Positions 12,799 to 25,556 of a stretch of 64,000 nucleotides of DNA are shown here, one piece after another. The notes below the pieces were generated by a model. The model was not told the DNA's origin. It saw only the letters and a list, made by a program, of their open reading frames with translations, and made no database searches. A program made the translations under genes and the position numbers. The stretch is from Otis tarda (lineage: Eukaryota; Chordata; Aves; Otidiformes; Otididae), in assembly GCA_026413225.1 (NCBI GenBank), contig JAPMTP010000044.1, forward strand, positions 124,001 through 188,000. Direction: 5' to 3'. Within the stretch, counting starts at the first letter, position 1; the number at the start of each line of letters is the position of its first letter.

Positions 12799-15700
12799 AT
12801 GATTGCTCCCACCCCAAAAGTGCCAGCCACTCAAGCTCTTGCTGCTCCTCAGCGGCCATTGGCAGCGCATCTACAGCACCAGAGACACTATGGCTCCGGG
12901 CTTTCCCTGAGGAGCAGGGCTTCGATGTTTGCCACCAGCTGCACGTGGGCGCCCCTTGAAAAAAACCCCAAAAAATCACGAACGTCGGATGGTTGCTCCC
13001 ACACCAAAAGTGCCAGCCACTCAAGCTCTTGCTGCTCCTCAGCAGCCATTGGCAGCGCATCTACAGCACCACAGACATTGGGGCTCCGGGCTTTCCCTGA
13101 GGAGCAGGGCTTCGACGTTTGCCACCAGCTGCATGTGGGCGCTCCCTGAAAAATAACCCCCTAAATCACGAACGTCGGACGATTGCTCCCACACCAAAAG
13201 TGCCAGCCACTCAAGCTCTTGCTGCTCCTCAGCTGCCAGTGGCAGCGCATCTACAGCACCACAGACACTGGGGCTCCGGGCTTTCCCTGAGGAGCAGGGC
13301 TTCGACGTCTGCCACCAGCTGCACGTGGGCGCCTCCTGAAAAAAAACCCCGAAAAATCATGAACTTCGACGATTGCTCCCACACCAAAAGTGCCAGCCAC
13401 TCAAGCTCTTGCTGCTCCTCAGCGGCCATTGGCAGCGCATCTACAGCACCACAGACACTGGGTCTCCGGGCTTTCCCTGAGGAGCAGGGCTTCGACTTTT
13501 AGCACCAGCTGCACTTGAGCGCCCCCTGAAAAGAAACCCCGAGAAGTCACGAACATTGACGATTGCTCCCACACCAAAAGTGCCAGCCACTCAAGCTCTT
13601 GCTGCTCCTCAGCGGCCATTGGCAGCGCATCTACAGCACCACAGACATTAGGGCTCTGGGCGTTCCCTGAGGAGCAGGGCTTCGACGTTTGCCACCGGCT
13701 GCACGTGAGCGCCCCCTGAAAAGAAACCCCAAAAAATCAAGAACGTCGGACGATTGCTCCCACCCCAAAAGTGCCAGCCACTCAAGCTCTTGCTGCTCCT
13801 CAGCAGCCATTGGCAGCGCATCTACAGCACCACAGACATTGGGGCTCCGGGCTTTCCCTGAGGAGCAGGGCTTCGACGTTTGCCACCAGCTGCACGTGGG
13901 CGCCCTCTGAAAAAAAACCCCGAAAAATCACCAATGTCGGACGATTGCTCCCACACCAAAAGGACCAGCCACTCAAGCTCTTGCTGCTCCTCAGCAGCCA
14001 GTGGCAGCGCATCTACAGCAGCACAGACATTGGGGCTTCGGGCTTTCCCTGAGGAGCAGGGCTTCGACGTTTGCCACCAGTTGCATGTGGGCGCCCCCTG
14101 AAAAAAAACCCCGAAAAATCACTAACATCGGACGATTGCTCCCACAACAAAAGTGCCAGCCACTCCAGCTCTTGCTGCTCCTCAGCAGCCAGTGGCAGTG
14201 CATCTACAGCACCAGAGACACTGGGGCTCCGGGCTTTCCCTGAGGAGCAGGGCTTCGACATTTGCCACCAGTTGCACGTGGGCGCCCCCTGAAAAAAAAC
14301 CCCGAAAGATCACGAAGGTCGGGTGGTTGCTCCCACACCAAAAGGGCCAGTCACTCAAGCTCTTGCTGCTCCTTAGCGGGTATTGGCAGCGCATCTACAG
14401 CACCAGAGACACTGGGGCTCTGGGCTTTTCCCTGAGGAGCAGGGCTTCGACGTTTGCCACCAGCTGCACATGGCTGCCCCCTAAAGAGAAACCACGAGAA
14501 ATCACGAACATTGACGATTGCTCCCACACCAAAAGTGCCAGCCACTCAAGCTCTTGCTGCTCCTCAGCGGCCATTGGCAGTGCATCTACAGCACCACAGA
14601 CATTGGGGTTCCGGTCTTTCCCTGAGGAGCAGGGCTTCGACGTTTGCCACCAGCTGCACTAGGCCGCCCCCTGAAAAAAAACCCCGAAATATCACCAACG
14701 TTGGACGATTGCTTCCACACCAAAAGTGACAGCCACTCAAGCTCTTGCTGCTCCTCAGCGGGCATTGGCAGCGCATCTACAGCACCACAGACACTGGGGC
14801 TCCGGGCTTTCCCTGAGGAGCAGGGCTTCGAACTTTAGCACCAGCTGCACTTGGGCGCCCCCTGAAAAGAAACCCCGAAAAATCACGAACATTGACGATT
14901 GCTCCCACACAAAAAGTGCCAGGCACTCAAGCTCTTGATGCTCCTCAGCGGCCATTGGCAGCGCATCTACAGCACCACAGACATTGGGGCTCCGGGCTTT
15001 CCATGAGGAGCAGGGCTTCGACGTTTGGCACCAGCTGCACGTGGGCGACCCCTGAAAATAAACCCCGAAAAAATCACGAACGTCGGACGATTGCTCCCAC
15101 ACCAAAAGTGCCAGCCACTCAAGCTCTTGCTGCTCCTCAGCGGCCATTGGCAGCGCATCTACAGCACCACAGACATTGGGGCTCCGGGCGTTCCCTGAGG
15201 AGCAGGGTTTCGACGTTTGCCACCAGCTGCACGTGGGCGCCACCTGAAAAAAAACCCCGAGAAATCACGAACATTGACGATTGCTCCCACACCAAAAGTG
15301 CCAGGCACTCAAGCTCTTGATGCTCCTCAGCGGCCATTGACAGCGCATCTACAGCACCACAGACATTGGGGCTCCGGGCTTTCCCTGAGGAGCAGGGCTT
15401 CGACGTTTGGCACCAGCTGCACGTGGGCGACCCCTGAAAAGAAACCCCGAAAAATCACGAACATCTACGATTGCTCCCACCCCAAAAGTGCCAGCCACTC
15501 AAGCTATTGCTTCTCCTCAGCGGCCATTGGCAGCGCATCTACAGCACCACAGACACTGGGGCTCCGGGCTTTCCCTGAGGAGCAGGGCTTCGACGTTTGC
15601 CACCAGCTGCACGTGGGCGCCCCTTGAAAAAAAACCCCAAAAAATCACGAACGTCGGACGTTTGCTCCCACACCAAAAGTGCCAGGCACTCAAGCTCTTG

Positions 15701-18700
15701 CTGCTCCTCAGCGGCCATTGGCAGCACATCTACAGCACCACAGACACTCAGGCTCCGGGCTTTCCCTGAGGAGCAGGGCTTCGACGTTTGCCTCCAGCTG
15801 CACGTGGGCGCCCCCTGAAAGAAACCCCGAAAAATCACGAACATCGATGATTGCTCCCACCCCAAAAGTGCCAGCCACTCAAGCTCTTGCTGCTCCTCAG
15901 CAGCCAGTGGCAGCGCATCTACAGCACCACAGACATTGGGGCTCCGGGCTTTCCCTGAGGAGCAGGGCTTCGACAATTGCCACCAGTTGCACGTGGGCGC
16001 CCCCTGAAAAAAAACCCCGAAAAATCACGAACGTCGGACGATTGCTCCCACCCCAAAAGTGCCATGCACTCAAGCTCTTGCTGCTCCTCAGCGGCCATTG
16101 GCAGCGCATCTACAGCACCACAGACACAGGGGCTCCGGGCTTTCCCTGAGGAGCAGGGCTTCGACGTTTGCCACCAGCTGCACGTGGCCTCCCCCTGAAA
16201 AAAAACCCCGAAAAATCACCAACGTTGGACGATTGCTCCCACACCAAAAGTGACAGCCACTCAAGCTCTTGCTGCTCCTCAGCAGCTAGTGGCAGCGCAT
16301 CTACAGCACCAGAGACACTGGGGCTCCGGGCTTTCCCTGAGGAGCAGGGCTTCGACGTTTGCCACCAGCTGCACGTGGATGCCCCCCAAAAGAATCCGTG
16401 AAAAATCGCGAACGTCGGACGATTGCTCCCACACCAAAAGTACCAGCCACTCAAGCTCTTGCTGCTCCTTAGCGGCCATTGGCAGCGCATCTACAGCACC
16501 ACAGACATTGGGGCTCCGGGCTTTCCCTGAGGAGCAGGGCTTCGACGTTTGCCACCAGCTGCACTTCTGCGTCCCCTAAAAAAACCCCAAAAAGTCATGA
16601 ATGTCGGATGATTGCTCCCACCCCAAAACTGCAAGCCACTCAAGCTCTTGCTGCTCCTCTGTGGCCATTGGCAGAGCATCTACAGCACCACCGACACTGG
16701 GGCTCCGAGCGTTCCCTGAGGAGCAGGGCTTCCACGTTTGCCACCAGCTGCACGTGGGCGCCCCCTGACAAGAAACCCCGAAAAATCACGAACATCTACG
16801 ATTGCTCCCACACCAAAAGTGCCAGGCACTCAAGCTGTTGCTGCTCCTCAGCGGCCATTGGCAGCGCATCTACAGCACCGCAGACACTGGGGCTCCGGGT
16901 TTTCCCTGAGGAGCAGGGCTTCGACGTTTGCCACCAGCTGCATGTGGGCGCCCCCTGAAAAAAAACCCCGAAAAATCACCAATGTCGGAGGATTGCTCCC
17001 ACACCAAAAGGGCCAGTCACTCAAGCTCTTGCTGCTCCTCAGCAGCCAGTGGCAGTGCATCTACAGCACCACAGACACTGGGGCTCCGGGCTTTCCCTGA
17101 GGAGCAGGGCTTCGACATTTGCCACCAGCTGCACGTGGGCGCCCCTGAAAAGAAACCCCTAAAAATCAAGAACATCGATGATTGCTCCCACCCCAAAAGT
17201 GCCAGCCACTCAAGCTCTTGCTGCTCCTCAGCGGCCATTGGCAGCGCATCTACAGCACCAGAGACATTATGGCTCCGGGCTTTCCCTGAGGAGCAGGGCT
17301 TCGATGTTTGCCACCAGCTGCACGTGGGCGCCCCTTGAAAAAAAACCCTAAAAAATCACGAACGTCGGATGGTTGCTCCCACACCAAAAGTGCCAGCCAC
17401 TCAAGCTCTTGCTGCTCCTCAGTGGCCATTGGCAGTGCATCTACAGCACCACAGACACTGGGGCTCTGGTCTTTCCCTGAGGAGCAGGCCTTCGACAATT
17501 GCCACCAGTTGCACGTGGGCGCCCCCTGAAAAAAAACCCCGAAAAATCACAAACGTCGGATGGTTGCTCACACACCAAAAGGGCCAAGCACTCAAGCTCT
17601 TGCTGCTCCTCAGCGGCCATTGGCAGTGCATCTACAGCACCACAGACATTGGGGGTCCAGGCTTTGCCTGAGGAGCAGGGCTTCGACGTTTGCCACCAGC
17701 TGCACGTGGGCGCCCCCTGAAAAATAACCCCGAAAAATCACCAATGTCGGACAATAGCTCCCACACCAAAAGTGCCAGCCACTCAAGCTCTTGCTGCTCC
17801 TCAGCAGCCAGTGGCAGCGCATCTACAGCACCAGAGACACTGGGGCTCCGGGCTTTCCCTGAGGAGCAGGGCTTCGACATTTGCCACCAGTTGCACGTGG
17901 GCGCCCCCTGAAAAGAAAGCCCGAGAAATCACGATCATGGACGATTGCTCCCACACCAAAAGTGCCAGGCACTCAAGCTCTTGCTGCTCCTCAGCGGCCA
18001 TTGGCAGCGCATCTACAGCACCACAGACATTGGGGCTCCGGGCTTTCCATGAGGAGCAGGGCTTCGATGTTTGCCACCAGCTGCACATGGGCGACCCTTG
18101 AAAAGAAACCCCGAAAAATCAGCAACGTTGGACGATTGCTCCCACACCAAAAGAGCCAGCCACTCAAGCTCTTGCTGCTCCTCAGTGGCCATTGGCAGTG
18201 CATCTACAGCACCACAGACATTGGGGCTCTGGGCGTTCCCTGAGGAGCAGGTCTTCGACGATTGCCACCAGCTGCACGTGGGCGCCCCCTGAAAAATAAG
18301 CCCGAAAAATCACCATCGTCGGACGATTGCTCCCACCCCAAAAGGGCCAGCGACGCAAGCTCTTGCTGCTCCTCAGTGGCCATTGGCAGCGCATCTACAG
18401 CACCACAGACACTGGGGCTCCTGGCTTTGCCTGAGGAGCAGGGCTTCGACGTTTGCCACCACCTGCACGTGGGCGCCCCCTGAAAAGAAACCCCGAAAAA
18501 TCACGAACGTCGGACGATTGCTCCCACACCAAAAGTGCCAGCCACTCAAGCTCTTGCTGCTCCTCAGAGGCCATTGGTAGTGCATCTACAGCACCACAGA
18601 CACTGGGGCTCCGGGCTTTCCCTGAGGAGCAGGGCTTCGACGTTTGCCACCAGCTGCACGTGGGCGCCCCCTGAAAGGAACCCCGAAAAATCACAAACGT

Positions 18701-19083
18701 CGGACAATTGCTCCCACACCAAAAGGGCCAGCCACTCAAGCTCTTGCTGCTCCTCAGCGGCCATTGGCAGCGCATCTACAGCACCAGAGACATTGGGGCT
18801 CCGGGCTTTCCCTGAGGAGCAGGGCTTCGATGTTTGCCACCAGCTGCACCTCGGCGCCCCCGGAAAAGAAACCCCGAAAAATCACGAATGTACGACTATT
18901 GCTCCCACACCAAAAGGGCCAGGCACTCAAGCTCTTCCTGCTCCTCAGCGGCCATTGGCAGCGCATCTACAGCACCAGAGACATTGGGGCTCCGGGCTTT
19001 CCCTGAGGAGCAGGGCTTCGACGTTTGCCACCAGCTGCACGTGGGCGCCCCCTGAAAAGAAACCCTAAAAATCAAAAACATCG
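12799..19083. repeat. Higher-order repeat copy 1 (33 monomers, about 6.29 kb)
   Basis: Starting at the monomer with the AAAATCAAAAACATCGATGA variant and the ACACTATGGCTCC variant, the order of variant monomers is the same as from 19,084 and 25,557. The distance to copy 2 is 6,285 bp at the start. It becomes about 6,474 bp after position 14,100, because copy 1 lacks one monomer present in copy 2 at about 20,386-20,576, marked by GCAGTATTTCAATGTTTGG. The two copies otherwise look almost identical by eye. Confidence 0.85.
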
Positions 19084-22000
19084 ATGATTGCTCCCACCCC
19101 AAAAGTGCCAGCCACTCAAGCTCTTGCTGCTCCTCAGCGGCCATTGGCAGCGCATCTACAGCACCAGAGACACTATGGCTCCGGGCTTTCCCTGAGGAGC
19201 AGGGCTTCGATGTTTGCCACCAGCTGCACGTGGGCGCCCCTTGAAAAAAAACCCCAAAAAATCACGAACGTCGGATGGTTGCTCCCACACCAAAAGTGCC
19301 AGCCACTCAAGCTCTTGCTGCTCCTCAGCAGCCATTGGCAGCGCATCTACAGCACCACAGACATTGGGGCTCCGGGCTTTCCCTGAGGAGCAGGGCTTCG
19401 ACGTTTGCCACCAGCTGCATGTGGGCGCTCCCTGAAAAATAACCCCTAAATCACGAACGTCGGACGATTGCTCCCACACCAAAAGTGCCAGCCACTCAAG
19501 CTCTTGCTGCTCCTCAGCTGCCAGTGGCAGCGCATCTACAGCACCACAGACACTGGGGCTCCGGGCTTTCCCTGAGGAGCAGGGCTTCGACGTCTGCCAC
19601 CAGCTGCACGTGGGCGCCTCCTGAAAAAAAACCCCGAAAAATCATGAACTTCGACGATTGCTCCCACACCAAAAGTGCCAGCCACTCAAGCTCTTGCTGC
19701 TCCTCAGCGGCCATTGGCAGCGCATCTACAGCACCACAGACACTGGGTCTCCGGGCTTTCCCTGAGGAGCAGGGCTTCGACTTTTAGCACCAGCTGCACT
19801 TGAGCGCCCCCTGAAAAGAAACCCCGAGAAGTCACGAACATTGACGATTGCTCCCACACCAAAAGTGCCAGCCACTCAAGCTCTTGCTGCTCCTCAGCGG
19901 CCATTGGCAGCGCATCTACAGCACCACAGACATTAGGGCTCTGGGCGTTCCCTGAGGAGCAGGGCTTCGACGTTTGCCACCGGCTGCACGTGAGCGCCCC
20001 TGAAAAGAAACCCCAAAAAATCAAGAACGTCGGACGATTGCTCCCACCCCAAAAGTGCCAGCCACTCAAGCTCTTGCTGCTCCTCAGCAGCCATTGGCAG
20101 CGCATCTACAGCACCACAGACATTGGGGCTCCGGGCTTTCCCTGAGGAGCAGGGCTTCGACGTTTGCCACCAGCTGCACGTGGGCGCCCTCTGAAAAAAA
20201 ACCCCGAAAAATCACCAATGTCGGACGATTGCTCCCACACCAAAAGGACCAGCCACTCAAGCTCTTGCTGCTCCTCAGCAGCCAGTGGCAGCGCATCTAC
20301 AGCAGCACAGACATTGGGGCTTCGGGCTTTCCCTGAGGAGCAGGGCTTCGACGTTTGCCACCAGTTGCATGTGGGCGTCCCCTGAAAAGAAAGCCTGAGA
20401 AATCACGAACATCGACGATTGCTCCCACACGAAAAGTGCCATGCACTCAAGCTCTTGCTGCTCCTCAGCGGCCATTGGTAGCGCATCTACAGCACCACAG
20501 ACATTGGGGCTCCGGGCTTTCCCTGAGGAGCAGTATTTCAATGTTTGGCACCAGCTGCACGTGGGCGCCCTCTGAAAAGAAACCCCTAAAAATCACTAAC
20601 ATCGGACGATTACTCCCACAACAAAAGTGCCAGCCACTCCAGCTCTTGCTGCTCCTCAGCAGCCAGTGGCAGTGCATCTACAGCACCAGAGACACTGGGG
20701 CTCCGGGCTTTCCCTGAGGAGCAGGGCTTCGACATTTGCCACCAGTTGCACGTGGGCGCCCCCTGAAAAAAAACCCCGAAAGATCACGAAGGTCGGGTGG
20801 TTGCTCCCACACCAAAAGGGCCAGTCACTCAAGCTCTTGCTGCTCCTTAGCGGGTATTGGCAGCGCATCTACAGCACCAGAGACACTGGGGCTCTGGGCT
20901 TTCCCTGAGGAGCAGGGCTTCGACGTTTGCCACCAGCTGCACATGGCTGCCCCCTAAAGAGAAACCACGAGAAATCACGAACATTGACGATTGCTCCCAC
21001 ACCAAAAGTGCCAGCCACTCAAGCTCTTGCTGCTCCTCAGCGGCCATTGGCAGTGCATCTACAGCACCACAGACATTGGGGTTCCGGTCTTTCCCTGAGG
21101 AGCAGGGCTTCGACGTTTGCCACCAGCTGCACTAGGCCGCCCCCTGAAAAAAAACCCCGAAATATCACCAACGTTGGACGATTGCTTCCACACCAAAAGT
21201 GACAGCCACTCAAGCTCTTGCTGCTCCTCAGCGGGCATTGGCAGCGCATCTACAGCACCACAGACACTGGGGCTCCGGGCTTTCCCTGAGGAGCAGGGCT
21301 TCGAACTTTAGCACCAGCTGCACTTGGGCGCCCCCTGAAAAGAAACCCCGAAAAATCACGAACATTGACGATTGCTCCCACACAAAAAGTGCCAGGCACT
21401 CAAGCTCTTGATGCTCCTCAGCGGCCATTGGCAGCGCATCTACAGCACCACAGACATTGGGGCTCCGGGCTTTCCATGAGGAGCAGGGCTTCGACGTTTG
21501 GCACCAGCTGCACGTGGGCGACCCCTGAAAATAAACCCCGAAAAAATCACGAACGTCGGACGATTGCTCCCACACCAAAAGTGCCAGCCACTCAAGCTCT
21601 TGCTGCTCCTCAGCGGCCATTGGCAGCGCATCTACAGCACCACAGACATTGGGGCTCCGGGCGTTCCCTGAGGAGCAGGGTTTCGACGTTTGCCACCAGC
21701 TGCACGTGGGCGCCACCTGAAAAAAAACCCCGAGAAATCACGAACATTGACGATTGCTCCCACACCAAAAGTGCCAGGCACTCAAGCTCTTGATGCTCCT
21801 CAGCGGCCATTGACAGCGCATCTACAGCACCACAGACATTGGGGCTCCGGGCTTTCCCTGAGGAGCAGGGCTTCGACGTTTGGCACCAGCTGCACGTGGG
21901 CGACCCCTGAAAAGAAACCCCGAAAAATCACGAACATCTACGATTGCTCCCACCCCAAAAGTGCCAGCCACTCAAGCTATTGCTTCTCCTCAGCGGCCAT

Positions 22001-25000
22001 TGGCAGCGCATCTACAGCACCACAGACACTGGGGCTCCGGGCTTTCCCTGAGGAGCAGGGCTTCGACGTTTGCCACCAGCTGCACGTGGGCGCCCCTTGA
22101 AAAAAAACCCCAAAAAATCACGAACGTCGGACGTTTGCTCCCACACCAAAAGTGCCAGGCACTCAAGCTCTTGCTGCTCCTCAGCGGCCATTGGCAGCAC
22201 ATCTACAGCACCACAGACACTCAGGCTCCGGGCTTTCCCTGAGGAGCAGGGCTTCGACGTTTGCCTCCAGCTGCACGTGGGCGCCCCCTGAAAGAAACCC
22301 CGAAAAATCACGAACATCGATGATTGCTCCCACCCCAAAAGTGCCAGCCACTCAAGCTCTTGCTGCTCCTCAGCAGCCAGTGGCAGCGCATCTACAGCAC
22401 CACAGACATTGGGGCTCCGGGCTTTCCCTGAGGAGCAGGGCTTCGACAATTGCCACCAGTTGCACGTGGGCGCCCCCTGAAAAAAAACCCCGAAAAATCA
22501 CGAACGTCGGACGATTGCTCCCACCCCAAAAGTGCCATGCACTCAAGCTCTTGCTGCTCCTCAGCGGCCATTGGCAGCGCATCTACAGCACCACAGACAC
22601 AGGGGCTCCGGGCTTTCCCTGAGGAGCAGGGCTTCGACGTTTGCCACCAGCTGCACGTGGCCTCCCCTGAAAAAAACCCCGAAAAATCACCAACGTTGGA
22701 CGATTGCTCCCACACCAAAAGTGACAGCCACTCAAGCTCTTGCTGCTCCTCAGCAGCTAGTGGCAGCGCATCTACAGCACCAGAGACACTGGGGCTCCGG
22801 GCTTTCCCTGAGGAGCAGGGCTTCGACGTTTGCCACCAGCTGCACGTGGATGCCCCCCAAAAAGAATCCGTGAAAAATCGCGAACGTCGGACGATTGCTC
22901 CCACACCAAAAGTACCAGCCACTCAAGCTCTTGCTGCTCCTTAGCGGCCATTGGCAGCGCATCTACAGCACCACAGACATTGGGGCTCCGGGCTTTCCCT
23001 GAGGAGCAGGGCTTCGACGTTTGCCACCAGCTGCACTTCTGCGTCCCCTAAAAAAAACCCCAAAAAGTCATGAATGTCGGATGATTGCTCCCACCCCAAA
23101 ACTGCAAGCCACTCAAGCTCTTGCTGCTCCTCTGTGGCCATTGGCAGAGCATCTACAGCACCACCGACACTGGGGCTCCGAGCGTTCCCTGAGGAGCAGG
23201 GCTTCCACGTTTGCCACCAGCTGCACGTGGGCGCCCCTGACAAGAAACCCCGAAAAATCACGAACATCTACGATTGCTCCCACACCAAAAGTGCCAGGCA
23301 CTCAAGCTGTTGCTGCTCCTCAGCGGCCATTGGCAGCGCATCTACAGCACCGCAGACACTGGGGCTCCGGGTTTTCCCTGAGGAGCAGGGCTTCGACGTT
23401 TGCCACCAGCTGCATGTGGGCGCCCCCTGAAAAAAAAACCCCGAAAAATCACCAATGTCGGAGGATTGCTCCCACACCAAAAGGGCCAGTCACTCAAGCT
23501 CTTGCTGCTCCTCAGCAGCCAGTGGCAGTGCATCTACAGCACCACAGACACTGGGGCTCCGGGCTTTCCCTGAGGAGCAGGGCTTCGACATTTGCCACCA
23601 GCTGCACGTGGGCGCCCCCTGAAAAGAAACCCCTAAAAATCAAGAACATCGATGATTGCTCCCACCCCAAAAGTGCCAGCCACTCAAGCTCTTGCTGCTC
23701 CTCAGCGGCCATTGGCAGCGCATCTACAGCACCAGAGACATTATGGCTCCGGGCTTTCCCTGAGGAGCAGGGCTTCGATGTTTGCCACCAGCTGCACGTG
23801 GGCGCCCCTTGAAAAAAAACCCTAAAAAATCACGAACGTCGGATGGTTGCTCCCACACCAAAAGTGCCAGCCACTCAAGCTCTTGCTGCTCCTCAGTGGC
23901 CATTGGCAGTGCATCTACAGCACCACAGACACTGGGGCTCTGGTCTTTCCCTGAGGAGCAGGCCTTCGACAATTGCCACCAGTTGCACGTGGGCGCCCCC
24001 TGAAAAAAAAACCCCGAAAAATCACAAACGTCGGATGGTTGCTCACACACCAAAAGGGCCAAGCACTCAAGCTCTTGCTGCTCCTCAGCGGCCATTGGCA
24101 GTGCATCTACAGCACCACAGACATTGGGGGTCCAGGCTTTGCCTGAGGAGCAGGGCTTCGACGTTTGCCACCAGCTGCACGTGGGCGCCCCCTGAAAAAT
24201 AACCCCGAAAAATCACCAATGTCGGACAATAGCTCCCACACCAAAAGTGCCAGCCACTCAAGCTCTTGCTGCTCCTCAGCAGCCAGTGGCAGCGCATCTA
24301 CAGCACCAGAGACACTGGGGCTCCGGGCTTTCCCTGAGGAGCAGGGCTTCGACATTTGCCACCAGTTGCACGTGGGCGCCCCCTGAAAAGAAAGCCCGAG
24401 AAATCACGATCATGGACGATTGCTCCCACACCAAAAGTGCCAGGCACTCAAGCTCTTGCTGCTCCTCAGCGGCCATTGGCAGCGCATCTACAGCACCACA
24501 GACATTGGGGCTCCGGGCTTTCCATGAGGAGCAGGGCTTCGATGTTTGCCACCAGCTGCACATGGGCGACCCTTGAAAAGAAACCCCGAAAAATCAGCAA
24601 CGTTGGACGATTGCTCCCACACCAAAAGAGCCAGCCACTCAAGCTCTTGCTGCTCCTCAGTGGCCATTGGCAGTGCATCTACAGCACCACAGACATTGGG
24701 GCTCTGGGCGTTCCCTGAGGAGCAGGTCTTCGACGATTGCCACCAGCTGCACGTGGGCGCCCCTGAAAAATAAGCCCGAAAAATCACCATCGTCGGACGA
24801 TTGCTCCCACCCCAAAAGGGCCAGCGACGCAAGCTCTTGCTGCTCCTCAGTGGCCATTGGCAGCGCATCTACAGCACCACAGACACTGGGGCTCCTGGCT
24901 TTGCCTGAGGAGCAGGGCTTCGACGTTTGCCACCACCTGCACGTGGGCGCCCCCTGAAAAGAAACCCCGAAAAATCACGAACGTCGGACGATTGCTCCCA

Positions 25001-25556
25001 CACCAAAAGTGCCAGCCACTCAAGCTCTTGCTGCTCCTCAGAGGCCATTGGTAGTGCATCTACAGCACCACAGACACTGGGGCTCCGGGCTTTCCCTGAG
25101 GAGCAGGGCTTCGACGTTTGCCACCAGCTGCACGTGGGCGCCCCTGAAAGGAACCCCGAAAAATCACAAACGTCGGACAATTGCTCCCACACCAAAAGGG
25201 CCAGCCACTCAAGCTCTTGCTGCTCCTCAGCGGCCATTGGCAGCGCATCTACAGCACCAGAGACATTGGGGCTCCGGGCTTTCCCTGAGGAGCAGGGCTT
25301 CGATGTTTGCCACCAGCTGCACCTCGGCGCCCCGGAAAAGAAACCCCGAAAAATCACGAATGTACGACTATTGCTCCCACACCAAAAGGGCCAGGCACTC
25401 AAGCTCTTCCTGCTCCTCAGCGGCCATTGGCAGCGCATCTACAGCACCAGAGACATTGGGGCTCCGGGCTTTCCCTGAGGAGCAGGGCTTCGACGTTTGC
25501 CACCAGCTGCACGTGGGCGCCCCCTGAAAAGAAACCCCTAAAAATCAAAAACATCG
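19084..25556. repeat. Higher-order repeat copy 2 (34 monomers, about 6.47 kb)
   Basis: Same ordered set of variant monomers as copies 1 and 3. Paired landmarks: 20,055 and 26,530; 21,365 and 27,840; 21,880 and 28,356; 24,356 and 30,829. All are offset 6,473-6,476 bp. Differences between copies are few, and many are one-base changes in C-runs or A-runs of the GCGCCCCCTGAAAA region. Confidence 0.87.
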
